From: JAGWBG01 sp034421095
GTDB taxonomy: Bacteria; Chloroflexota; Dehalococcoidia; Lucifugimonadales; JAGWBF01
Length of the DNA stretch: 64,000 bases
Direction: 5' to 3'
NCBI GenBank assembly: GCA_034421095.1
Contig: DAOUKR010000036.1
Coordinates: 36,150-100,149 of the forward strand
In this document: positions 1 through 7,326 of the stretch, in pieces
Layout: each line of letters starts with the position of its first letter
Position numbering within the stretch: the stretch's first letter is position 1
The notes under the pieces: model-generated
The model's database searches: none
Seen by the model: the letters and a program-made list of their open reading frames with translations, nothing else
What the model was told of the DNA's origin: nothing
Made by a program: the position numbers and the translations under genes

Positions 1-1
1 T

Positions 2-538
2 GCTATCGTGGACGATGACGGCAACGAGCTTCCCCCGGATGAGGAGGGACAGATAGCCGTTGCCATCAAGCCCCGGCGGCCCGTGGGACTGCTCAAGGAG
101 TACTGGAAGGACCCGGAAGCCATGGAAGGCTCTTTCCGTGGGGACTGGTATTTCACAGGGGACAAGGCATACAAGGACCAGGAGGGCTATTTCTGGTTCG
201 TGGGCCGGGCGGACGACGTTATCATCTCAGCAGGATACCGCATCGGCCCCTTTGAGGTAGAGAGCGCCCTGATAGAGCATCCGGCAGTGGCCGAGTCGGC
301 GGTGGTGGCCAGCCCCGATGAGATGCGCGGCAGTATCGTCAAGGCTTTCATAATCCTGGCTCCCGGCTACGTGCCATCGGAGGAGCTGACCCGGAGTATC
401 CAGGAGCACGTGCGCAGTGTCACCGCTCCCTTCAAATACCCAAGGGTGATTGAGTATGTCTCAGAGCTTCCCAAGACGATCAGTGGAAAGATTCGCAGGG
501 TCGAGCTTCGGGAGCAGGAAGAAAGGAGGCCGTCATGA
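2..538 (+). CDS. Acyl-CoA synthetase, C-terminal part (5' end outside window)
   Basis: Only the C-terminal adenylate-forming domain is in the window; the frame is open from base 2, so the gene begins upstream. It would activate a carboxylic acid to its CoA thioester through an acyl-adenylate. Visible motifs are YFTGDKAYKDQEGYFWFVGR (the A7/A8 hinge region, with the Asp that binds the ribose), then SAGYRIGPFEVESALIEHP, and at the end PKTISGKIRR, the A10 motif with its catalytic lysine. The GYRIGPFEVE wording is typical of the medium-chain or acetyl-CoA-synthetase-like branch. The stop overlaps the start of the next ligase by four bases (ATGA), so the two are probably co-translated. The substrate cannot be read from this part. 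Confidence 0.9.
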   Translation, partial: AIVDDDGNELPPDEEGQIAVAIKPRRPVGLLKEYWKDPEAMEGSFRGDWYFTGDKAYKDQEGYFWFVGRADDVIISAGYRIGPFEVESALIEHPAVAESAVVASPDEMRGSIVKAFIILAPGYVPSEELTRSIQEHVRSVTAPFKYPRVIEYVSELPKTISGKIRRVELREQEERRPS

Positions 539-2214
539 GCGGTATCACCGTGCCGGATGATACGAAACGCCCTCCCTGGTCCATGACCCTTGGGGAAATG
601 CTGGACAAGGTAGTGTCCCAAAGCCCTCAAAAGGTATACCTGTGTTATCAAAATTACCAGGTGACCTATGCAGAGTTCCTGTCCTACACGTTGAAGGCTG
701 CCAACCTTTTCCATGAGCTTGGAGTGAAGCACGGGGACAGGGTATGCACTTTTCTTCCAAACGGCAGGGAGTTCCCCTTTATCTGGATGGGTCTTGCCCG
801 TTTGGGCGCCGTTTGTGTGCCCATCAACACGGCCTACAAGCAGGCAGAGATGGCCTATATCCTCAACGACTCCGAGGCCAAGGCCCTTGTGAGCCACCAC
901 AGCCTTATGGACGTAGCCCGGGAGGCGGCCCGGATGTGTCCTTCCCTTCAGGACACGCTGGCGGTCAAAGAGGGTGGCGATGCACACCCCGGATGGAAAG
1001 ACTTCTGGACGATGCTGAGGGAAACGTCCCCTGCACCTTTGCAAACATGGCCGGAGGTCAAGCCCAGCGACCTTTCCATGCTGGTGTACACTTCGGGCAC
1101 TACAGGAAATCCCAAGGGGGTAATGATAACCCATGAGATGTACGTGGCCGCAGGTCAGGGGTTCGCCACGTGGACCGAGGCCACCGCAGAGGACCGCTTT
1201 TTTACATGCCTGCCCTACTTCCACGCCAATGCTCAATACTACTCCACCATGGGTTCTCTGGCTGCGGGGGCCAGCCTCATCCTGGAGGACCGCTTCAGCG
1301 CCTCCCGCTTCTGGGACCAGGTCAGGGAATCCAGGGCTACGGTGGTCAACTTCATCGGAATGATGATGCCAGTGCTGCTAAAGCAGCCTCCGGCACAAGA
1401 CGACCGGGATAACTCGGTGCGAGTCTTCTACGGCTCTCCTGCCCTCGAACCCGAGGTGCTGGCGGAATTCGAGGAACGGTTCGGGGCCACCGTGCAGCTT
1501 GGCTTCGGCATGACCGAGACCTGCTACGGGACCATCGAACGCTTGGGGCAGCCCCACAGGAGAGGCTCATCCGGGCAACCACGCTGGCATCCCGATTCCA
1601 GATTCCGCAACGAGATGCGCATCACAGGAAACGACGGGAGCCATCTGCCACATGGTCAGGTCGGGGAGATTACCATAAGAAACCCGGCCGTGATGCCCGG
1701 CTACTGGCGCAACCCGGAGCGCACCAGCGAGTCCTTGAAAGACGGCTGGCTACACACCGGAGACCTGGGCTGGATGGACGAGGATAGCTACCTCTACTTC
1801 GTAGACCGCAAGAAGGACGTGGTCCGAAGACGTGGAGAAAACATCTCCTCCCAGGAGGTGGAGGACGTTATAAAGCGGCATCCCGGAGTCATGGACTGCG
1901 CCGTCATTGCCGTCCCCTCCGACCTGGGCGAGGAGGAGGTCAAGGCTTACGTGGTGAACAGGTCCTTTGAGCCTAACCAGGACACGGGCCATGAACCGCA
2001 AGGCGGTCTGGTGGAGTTGTCTCCCGAGGACGTTATCTACTGGTGCGCCGAGCGTCTGGCCCACTTCAAGGTACCGCGCTACGTGGAGTTCCGAGAGGAC
2101 ATGCCCAGGACACCCAGCTTTCGAATAAGGAAGGACATGCTCCGCCAGGAACGGGAGGACCTGACCACCGGGTGCTTCGACCGGGAGAAGGCGGGCATAC
2201 AGCTACGCCGGTGA
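535..2214 (+). CDS. AMP-dependent acyl-CoA ligase, CaiC-like
   Basis: Full-length (559 aa) adenylate-forming ligase. The P-loop-like motif LVYTSGTTGNPKGVMITH lies at about residues 183-200. It is followed by GFGMTETCYGT (A5) and GWLHTGDLGWMDEDSYLYFV (A7), then DRKKDVVRRRGENISSQEVE (A8). The RRGENISSxEVE wording is typical of the crotonobetaine/carnitine-CoA ligase branch, so a carboxylate is probably loaded onto CoA for catabolism. An oddity is the C-terminal A10 motif, which reads PRTPSFRIRKDML: the usual Gly-Lys is Phe-Arg, so the canonical adenylation lysine is absent. Such changes do occur in CaiC-like subfamilies. The start overlaps the upstream ligase by ATGA. Family assignment is firm; the substrate is unknown. 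Confidence 0.92.
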   Translation: MSGITVPDDTKRPPWSMTLGEMLDKVVSQSPQKVYLCYQNYQVTYAEFLSYTLKAANLFHELGVKHGDRVCTFLPNGREFPFIWMGLARLGAVCVPINTAYKQAEMAYILNDSEAKALVSHHSLMDVAREAARMCPSLQDTLAVKEGGDAHPGWKDFWTMLRETSPAPLQTWPEVKPSDLSMLVYTSGTTGNPKGVMITHEMYVAAGQGFATWTEATAEDRFFTCLPYFHANAQYYSTMGSLAAGASLILEDRFSASRFWDQVRESRATVVNFIGMMMPVLLKQPPAQDDRDNSVRVFYGSPALEPEVLAEFEERFGATVQLGFGMTETCYGTIERLGQPHRRGSSGQPRWHPDSRFRNEMRITGNDGSHLPHGQVGEITIRNPAVMPGYWRNPERTSESLKDGWLHTGDLGWMDEDSYLYFVDRKKDVVRRRGENISSQEVEDVIKRHPGVMDCAVIAVPSDLGEEEVKAYVVNRSFEPNQDTGHEPQGGLVELSPEDVIYWCAERLAHFKVPRYVEFREDMPRTPSFRIRKDMLRQEREDLTTGCFDREKAGIQLRR

Positions 2215-2290
2215 CGTGAGGGCGCTGGAATTAACGAAGAAACCCAGGGTTGCCGACATACTTGAGATTACGAGTCCTTCGCTCTAGCTC

Positions 2291-2474
2291 CCCTTCTGTC
2301 ATTCTGGCGGCCTGTCATTTCGGCTCCCCCTTTCGTCATTCTGGCTTTCGCCAGAATCCGGGGCCTTACTCAAAGCTGGGTGATACCCTCACCCCAGCCC
2401 TCTCCCAGAGGGAGAGGGGGTTTGCAAAGGTCTCTGCAAGGGGAGAAGGGGGGTTACAAACATCCTCTAAGGCC
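2291..2474. repeat. Two dispersed repeat types in the gap after the ligases
   Basis: The gap from 2215 to 2614 holds no convincing gene. From 2297 it carries three GTCATT-headed units. The best, at 2335-2359, is a hairpin: ATTCTGGC, a short TTTC loop, then GCCAGAAT. Next, 2378-2474 holds a second type with mirrored TCTCCC and GGGAGA runs. It begins GGGTGATACCCTCA and ends near TCTAAGGCCC. A matching copy lies at 15134-15267, and relatives of the GTCATT type occur at 54.9-58.9 kb. They look like non-coding, short palindromic dispersed repeats. Confidence 0.7.
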
Positions 2475-2584
2475 CGTTGCTATACGAGCGCCTTGACTAT
2501 AATTTCGAGACGTGCATAGCGGAAATGGAAGTCTCGGTAAGATTATGTAATTTTATTTGCTTTACCTTAAATTACAACTAAGTA

Positions 2585-2612
2585 TTGACATAGTAATGTT
2601 TCCGTGTATGAT
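2585..2612 (+). promoter_or_regulatory. Sigma70-type promoter before the decayed iron-transport genes
   Basis: A perfect TTGACA at 2585-2590 is followed 16 bases later by TATGAT at 2607-2612, in an AT-rich stretch that contrasts with the flanking GC-rich DNA. It sits directly in front of the substrate-binding protein remnant and, beyond it, the permease gene. It was probably the promoter of the former iron-uptake operon and may still drive the permease. This rests on sequence match only. Confidence 0.5.
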
Positions 2613-2614
2613 AA

Positions 2615-2907
2615 TTGAATGTGGGAGAATACCCAACGCCAACAACCGCACCTACGGCTACGCCCAGAGTAATAGAAGTGGAGAAGCCCGCGGGAAGTCT
2701 CGCCATACGTTCCGGGTGCAGCGAGTCTCTGGTTGCCCCAATCATTCACTGGTTGCCCCAATCATTCAGCAGTTCAGAGACGCCACAGTCATTGAGGCCC
2801 GCGTGACCTATGCTGACCACCCACAGATAGCGGCTACCCTCCTGGATGAGGGAAGCAATTCTCCTGCGGACGTGTTCTTTGGTCAGCCCCCGGGAGTACT
2901 CCCTTAG
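2615..2907 (+). pseudogene. Fe(3+) ABC transporter substrate-binding protein, frameshifted and truncated
   Basis: The first frame (from 2615) encodes a Thr/Pro-rich linker (PTPTTAPTATP) and then SLAIRSGCSESLVAPII. This is where iron-binding periplasmic proteins normally read like L-x-IYSGRSESLVGPLI. Across a 20-base tandem duplication (2729-2768) the match continues in another frame with APIIQQFRDATVIEARVTY and LLDEGSNSPADVFFGQ, very like the FbpA/FutA family (NSPADVFF-Q). Removing one duplicate copy joins both parts into one frame. The gene also lacks a signal peptide and stops after about 95 residues, whereas the family is about 330-350. It ends two bases before the permease start. It cannot encode a working binding protein. 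Confidence 0.8.
2729..2768 (+). repeat. 20-bp perfect tandem duplication causing a frameshift
   Basis: Bases 2729-2748 and 2749-2768 are identical 20-mers lying head to tail. Because 20 is not a multiple of three, the duplication moves the reading frame of the iron-binding protein remnant from the frame of 2615 to the frame of 2557. The protein match continues on both sides, so this is a recent-looking inactivating lesion. Confidence 0.9.
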
Positions 2908-2909
2908 CC

Positions 2910-4556
2910 ATGCCCCCGGCTGATTCGGGTATCCTGAGGTCAGTAGCGAAATTCCTCCTCCCTTCCGGGGGTTGGCGCGACAAGACGCACCGGCCCCCGG
3001 CCATCGTGTGGATTCCGGCCGGTCTGGTGGGGGCGGGGATGGTCCTTCCCATCGCCTACCTGGCCCTGAGGGCCTTCGACGCGGGCGACGGGGTACCGGA
3101 CCTGCTGTTCCGCGCCCGGACACTGGAAATTCTGCTTCGTTCCATATACTTGATGCTGGCCGTGACGGCCGGTTCCGTTGCCATCGCCGTGCCGCTGGCA
3201 TGGCTTACCGTCCGCACAGACCTGCCGATGAAGCGGGTGTGGGCGGTGCTCACCTTTCTGCCCTTGGTCATTCCGAGCTACATTGCAGGCTTCCTCGTCA
3301 TCGTAGCCGTGGGGCCTCGGGGGATGCTCCAACAAGTCCTGGAAGGGCCTTTCGGCGTGGAGCGGCTGCCGGAAATATACGGCTTTCCGGGAGCGATGTT
3401 GACCCTCGTACTCCTCAGTTACCCATACGTACTGCTCACCGTCCGTGGCGCTATGTGGCGTCTTGACCCGGCCCTGGAAGAGACCTCCAGAGGCCTGGGC
3501 CACGGCCCCTGGAAGACCTTCTGGAGCGTTACCATCCCCGCACTCCAGCCTGCAATCGCCGCCGGCTCCCTCCTGGTGGCCCTCTATACTCTTAGCGATT
3601 TTGGGGCGGTCTCCCTTCTGCGGTACGAGACCTTCACCTGGGCTATATATATCCAGTACGACTCGGCCTTTAACCGGAACATCGCAGCAATTCTCTCACT
3701 CGTACTGGTCGCACTGGCGCTGACAATCCTGGTTGTGGAGGCCCTGACCCGCGGTCGCTCCCGGTACTATCGCAGCGGGACTGGAGTCGCACGCGTGCCG
3801 GGTCTGGTCAGACTGGGGCGCTGGCGTTGGCCAGCCCTGTCCTTCTGTACCGCGGTTGTTGCCTTTTCCCTGGCGATGCCCATGTCCATCCTGGGATACT
3901 GGGTCGCCCGGGGCGTCTCTGCCGGGGAAACACTCCAATTCCTGGGGAGCGCAACGTGGAACTCTCTGTACGTATCGGGTCTGGCGGCGTTGGCCGCCGT
4001 GGTAGCCGCCCTGCCGGTGGCCATCCTGACGGTTAGATACCCGGGCAAGGTCAGTACCCTGCTGGAGCGCATCTCCTACGTGGGGTTCGCGTTACCGGGG
4101 ATAGCAGTTGCCCTGGCCCTGGTATTCTTCGGCGCGAACTATGCCACGCCCCTCTACCAGACCCTGGGATTGCTGGTATTTGCCTACGTCGTCCTTTCCC
4201 TGCCTACGGCTATGGGCAGCATACGAGCATCCCTGCTGCAGGTCAGCCCCAGGATGGAGGAGGCGGCACGCGGTCTGGGGAGGAAACCGTTTCATGCCTT
4301 TGCCACCGTTACCTTTCCCCTGATGCGCCCCGGCATGCTGGCAGGAGCCGCCCTGGTATTCCTCCTCACCATGAAAGAACTGCCTGCCACCCTGATTATG
4401 GGTCCGATTGGCTTCAAGACTCTGGCTACGTCCATCTGGTCGGCGGCCTCGGAGGCTTTCTTTGCCCAGGCAGCCGTACCAGCATTGGTCCTCATCCTCG
4501 TCTCCTCAATACCGATGGCTTTCCTCATCTTCCGAGAGCGAGAATTGAACGAATAA
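2910..4556 (+). CDS. Iron(III)-type ABC transporter permease, two fused domains
   Basis: This 548-residue inner-membrane protein carries two copies of the binding-protein-dependent transport domain, as in FbpB/SfuB iron permeases. Each half ends in an EAA-type coupling loop that contacts the ATPase: EETSRGLGHGPWKTFWSVT followed by IPALQPA, and EEAARGLGRKPFHAFATVT followed by FPLMRPG. About twelve hydrophobic segments are visible, with the join between halves near residue 300. It would move ferric iron, or another substrate delivered by a binding protein, into the cytoplasm. The adjacent binding-protein gene is a pseudogene and no ATPase gene follows. The permease must therefore work with partners encoded elsewhere or be on its way to loss. 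The reading frame itself is intact. Confidence 0.9.
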   Translation: MPPADSGILRSVAKFLLPSGGWRDKTHRPPAIVWIPAGLVGAGMVLPIAYLALRAFDAGDGVPDLLFRARTLEILLRSIYLMLAVTAGSVAIAVPLAWLTVRTDLPMKRVWAVLTFLPLVIPSYIAGFLVIVAVGPRGMLQQVLEGPFGVERLPEIYGFPGAMLTLVLLSYPYVLLTVRGAMWRLDPALEETSRGLGHGPWKTFWSVTIPALQPAIAAGSLLVALYTLSDFGAVSLLRYETFTWAIYIQYDSAFNRNIAAILSLVLVALALTILVVEALTRGRSRYYRSGTGVARVPGLVRLGRWRWPALSFCTAVVAFSLAMPMSILGYWVARGVSAGETLQFLGSATWNSLYVSGLAALAAVVAALPVAILTVRYPGKVSTLLERISYVGFALPGIAVALALVFFGANYATPLYQTLGLLVFAYVVLSLPTAMGSIRASLLQVSPRMEEAARGLGRKPFHAFATVTFPLMRPGMLAGAALVFLLTMKELPATLIMGPIGFKTLATSIWSAASEAFFAQAAVPALVLILVSSIPMAFLIFRERELNE

Positions 4557-4623
4557 GGGAGTCAGGCTGCGAACGGCGCTTGAACGAGCATTGCCCACCA
4601 CGTGTTGGCGTTGCGGGGGGTTG

Positions 4624-5313
4624 CTATCTATTGCTCGTCTTGGGCAAGAACGGAAGGAGCTTGTCTGCCAGGGATGCGAGGTTTCGGGTCTGGACCCATA
4701 CGTTCCCGTTGCCTCTGAATTTCATCACCAGGCCCTCTCCGCCAGCGATGAGTGAGCGGATCCCACCCACCTTGCCGATTGAGTAGTCTACGTCGTCGCT
4801 GAAGGCAACCAGGTGACCCGTGTCTACAACCAACTCTCTTCCGGGTTCAACGGCAACCCTTTTGATGGCACCGTAGGAGTTGTAGTAAACGGTCCCCGTC
4901 CCCTCGGTGGAGTAAACTCTGATGAAAAACAGACTCTCGCCACTGAAGAAGCCTTTGAAGCCCTGGAATTGAGTGTCGGTCTGGACGTTCTCAGTGCAGG
5001 CCAGGAAGGAGCCTGATTGGACAAAGAGATTCGTTCCCGGTTCCAGACCGAAGGACCCGATGTCTCCCGGTGAGTTGGGGGCAAGACTGACCTGTCCGCC
5101 GCCGGCCTCAGCAGTAAAGGTGTTGACAAAGAAGGACTCTCCGCCCAACATCCTCCTGAACCCGCCAAACAGTCCTCCGCCGCCGGTCCCCGTCTTCATT
5201 TCCACACCTTGTTGGAGGACCATCGCACCCGGTTCAGCCTTGATGGCTTCACCCGGTCCCAGGTCCACCGTTAGCATCGCATAGCTTGGGTCAAACTCAA
5301 CTGTGGCTTTCAC
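4624..5313 (-). CDS. AIM24-family protein (TIGR00266-like)
   Basis: The 229-residue protein has the features of the AIM24/TIGR00266 family: early PGEAIKAEPGAMV, a glycine-rich stretch followed by MLGGESFFVNTFTAE, GSFLACTENVQ and a C-terminal GGEGLVMKFRGNGNVWVQTR. The fold is a double-stranded beta-helix or tubby-like barrel. The bacterial role is not established; a membrane or stress-related function is often assumed. No signal peptide or membrane segment is seen, so it is likely cytoplasmic. It stands alone on the minus strand, convergent with the iron permease. Family assignment is firm, function open. Confidence 0.88.
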   Translation of the reverse strand: MKATVEFDPSYAMLTVDLGPGEAIKAEPGAMVLQQGVEMKTGTGGGGLFGGFRRMLGGESFFVNTFTAEAGGGQVSLAPNSPGDIGSFGLEPGTNLFVQSGSFLACTENVQTDTQFQGFKGFFSGESLFFIRVYSTEGTGTVYYNSYGAIKRVAVEPGRELVVDTGHLVAFSDDVDYSIGKVGGIRSLIAGGEGLVMKFRGNGNVWVQTRNLASLADKLLPFLPKTSNR

Positions 5314-5563
5314 GAACTGCCCTCCTGCCCTAGATTGATGGCTCCCTGCATTTTAATTTTAATCCCACCAGCTAGCTATATCAATGGGAGCTTGAAAGGA
5401 TGCCTGGCAGGAACGGGGTCCAGCACCCTTAGTTATTCGAGACAATTCGCTCAGTATAAACTGACGGAACATTGTGGTAAGATGTTAGGTGAAGTAAGCA
5501 TCCCCGACTCAATGCCCCCAGACTCCGGAGGTCCCCAATTCCTGTGATTCTTATGTGAAGTGG

Positions 5564-5638
5564 GCCGGCGTAGCTCAGTGGTAGAGCAGCGGTTTCGTAA
5601 ACCGCAGGTCAAGGGTTCGAATCCCCTCGCCGGCTCCA
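5564..5638 (+). tRNA. tRNA-Thr (anticodon CGT)
   Basis: A complete cloverleaf can be drawn. The acceptor stem GCCGGCG pairs with CGCCGGC (5628-5634). The D arm is GCTC/GAGC. The anticodon stem GCGGT/ACCGC (5589-5593/5601-5605) encloses TTCGTAA with anticodon CGT at 5596-5598, and the T arm contains GGTTCGAATCC. The CCA end is encoded (5636-5638). It decodes the threonine codon ACG. It stands alone, not in a tRNA cluster. Confidence 0.96.
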
Positions 5639-5722
5639 TCATTTCGCCCGTCTTGCCCGCACGGCACCTTGCCAGCCCTTCACGACAAGACACGGGAGCC
5701 ATTGACCGCAGTATAGGGGACA

Positions 5723-6230
5723 CTATCTTTTGAGGACTCGACCGTTCCTGAGCATGGCTATGGCTTCGGTAATCTATTCAGGTATTCCCGCCACCTCAAC
5801 AACGAAGTCGGCGCCGCGCCCCTTGGTCAACTCCCCTACCCGGTTTACGCGAGTCTCAGGTGTGTTATATTCCTCAATGTTGATGGTGTAATCGGCGCCG
5901 AACTCTTCCGCCAACTACAGGCGCGGCTCCAGCCTGTCCAGGGCAATAACCCTATCGGCTCCCATGTCCTTTGCCATCGCTGTGGCGCTGAGTCCAAGAC
6001 CACCGGCCCCCTGGACCACCACGTAATCGCCCTCTCGCACTCCTCCCATAGTCAAGCCCTGTGTCCCATTTTTGTCGAGGGCGATTATATTGGCAACCCC
6101 GAGAGCCGTTAAGCTCAACTCGTTGTACCGACGTCGCTCGGCAAAGGCTTGATACGGCGTCGGGCCACCAAATATAATACGCCGAGTCAGGAGCCGGGTA
6201 CTTCATCTTGTGTTGTTCCAGGTATAGCGA
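5723..6230 (-). pseudogene. Zinc-dependent alcohol dehydrogenase remnant
   Basis: Read on the minus strand, the stretch contains the Rossmann core of a medium-chain zinc dehydrogenase: GDYVVVQGAGGLGLSATAMA followed by KDMGADRVIALDRLEPRL. After an in-frame TAG the same frame resumes with LAEEFGADYTINIEEYN and KGRGADFVVEVAGIPE, then another TAG and ITEAIAMLRNG. Upstream, related sequence needs at least one frame change near 6120-6180. The N-terminal catalytic-zinc domain and the C-terminus are missing. This is a decayed gene with at least two internal stops, and no product is expected. Boundaries are approximate. Confidence 0.78.
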
Positions 6231-6242
6231 GGGAGGTTGATT

Positions 6243-7232
6243 ATGCCACGGATAGGAGTGTCCTTTGAGAGTCATTTACCTCTGGACTTGATGCGAGAGG
6301 CCGTGAAGGCCGCCGACGAGCAGGAATACGAGGTATGTTGGATGCCTGGAGAAGAAAGCCCGGGCAAAGAGATACCCACACAACTTGCGGCCTTTGCCAT
6401 GTCCACCAGCAGAATCAAGGTAGCAACGGGCATCCTGACCATCTACACCCGCCCTCCGACTCTCATCGCCCAAACCGCGACCAGCCTGGACGAAATATCC
6501 AATGGTCGCTTTATGCTTGGGTTGGGCACCGGTCACGCCGAGCGGCTCCAGAGAAATCATGGCATCAGGCTGGAACGGCCTTTCCAGCGTATGAGAGAGT
6601 ACGTTCAAGTCATTCGACGGATTCTTGGCGACGGTCAAGCATCTTATCAGGGGAAGCTGCTGAACATTCCCAACTTCCAGCTTGCTGCCGCTCCTCCCGG
6701 CAGACCCATACCCATCTATCTGGCCGCTCTGGGGCCTCAGATGGCGGCGCTGGCCGGCGAGATTGCCGACGGGGTGCTGCTCAATATGGGCACGGTGGAA
6801 TACCTGAGAGACGTCATACCCAGGGTGAAAGACGCAGCGAGAAACGCAGGAAGGGACCCAGACAAGGTAGATATAGCGTGCCTCGTAGCTGCCAGTTCCG
6901 GCGGTTCCGAAGCAGAGTGGGCGTGCCGGGAGCGAATCTCCAGCTACATAGGCAGCCCCTTTTACCAGCAACTGCTGCGGGCCAACGGCTTCGGTCCCGA
7001 AGTTGATAGCATAGTGGGGTTCCTGGAGAGGGGCGATAGACAGGAAGCGGCACGCCACGTCACCGACCGGATGCTTGATGCCCTATCCCTGGCAGGAGAC
7101 CCATCCCGATGGGCAGAAAAGCTGGAGAGCTACAGGTCCGCAGGGGTGGACCTCCCCTGCCTGTTTATCTCACCTTCCGGACCGGACCCGGCAGGCTCCG
7201 TCTTGAACAGCGTGAGGGCACTCAAAGGCTAA
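6243..7232 (+). CDS. LLM-class (luciferase-like) F420-dependent oxidoreductase
   Basis: This 329-residue TIM-barrel protein belongs to the bacterial luciferase/F420 superfamily. Characteristic stretches are RIKVATGILTIYTRPPTLIA, LDEISNGRFMLGLGTGH, then YVQVIRRIL and AALGPQMAALAGEIADGVLL. The branch with LGTGH and ALGPQMA resembles methylene-tetrahydromethanopterin reductase-like proteins that use F420H2, though FMN cannot be excluded. The ATG at 6243 is preferred over an in-frame TTG at 6237 because GGGAGG lies just upstream. It is cytoplasmic with unknown substrate. It is transcribed alone, with the dehydrogenase remnant upstream and the metal transporter promoter right after it. Confidence 0.9.
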   Translation: MPRIGVSFESHLPLDLMREAVKAADEQEYEVCWMPGEESPGKEIPTQLAAFAMSTSRIKVATGILTIYTRPPTLIAQTATSLDEISNGRFMLGLGTGHAERLQRNHGIRLERPFQRMREYVQVIRRILGDGQASYQGKLLNIPNFQLAAAPPGRPIPIYLAALGPQMAALAGEIADGVLLNMGTVEYLRDVIPRVKDAARNAGRDPDKVDIACLVAASSGGSEAEWACRERISSYIGSPFYQQLLRANGFGPEVDSIVGFLERGDRQEAARHVTDRMLDALSLAGDPSRWAEKLESYRSAGVDLPCLFISPSGPDPAGSVLNSVRALKG

Positions 7233-7238
7233 AATGTC

Positions 7239-7266
7239 TTGACAACTGGGCTGGAGTTGCTAGAAT
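7239..7266 (+). promoter_or_regulatory. Promoter of the zinc/manganese ABC importer
   Basis: TTGACA at 7239-7244, a 16-base spacer and TAGAAT at 7261-7266 form a near-consensus sigma70-type promoter. It directly follows the stop of the LLM oxidoreductase and precedes the metal transporter operon by about 60 bases. Confidence 0.65.
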
Positions 7267-7271
7267 AAGTA

Positions 7272-7289
7272 ATTGCAAATTAATGCAAT
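7272..7289 (+). promoter_or_regulatory. Palindromic operator, probably for a metal-sensing repressor
   Basis: An 18-base inverted repeat, ATTGCA - six bases - TGCAAT, lies five bases after the -10 box, across the expected transcription start. A repressor bound here would block the promoter. Given the downstream zinc/manganese importer, a Fur-family Zur or a DtxR-family regulator is the natural candidate. The motif does not exactly match the Zur boxes I know from other phyla, so the regulator is inferred. Confidence 0.5.
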
Positions 7290-7326
7290 AACATCTATTT
7301 GTACAGAAAGACGATTGGAGCCTTTT

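Noticed and set aside
367..1236. Long minus-strand frame of 289 codons across the two ligase genes
   Set aside because: It lies antisense to strongly conserved ligase motifs, has no ribosome site and resembles no protein; it is a shadow of GC-rich coding sequence.
2493..2506. TTGACT directly followed by TATAAT as a promoter
   Set aside because: The two boxes abut without the needed 16-18 base spacer; the promoter at 2585-2612 is better placed.
5451..5723. Minus-strand frame of 90 codons containing EPARGFEPLTCGLRNRCST
   Set aside because: It is the antisense reading of tRNA-Thr at 5564-5638; this peptide pattern is a well-known false gene product of tRNA complements.
6276..7058. 260-codon minus-strand frame inside the LLM oxidoreductase
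   Set aside because: The plus-strand protein has clear family motifs throughout, while the antisense frame has none.
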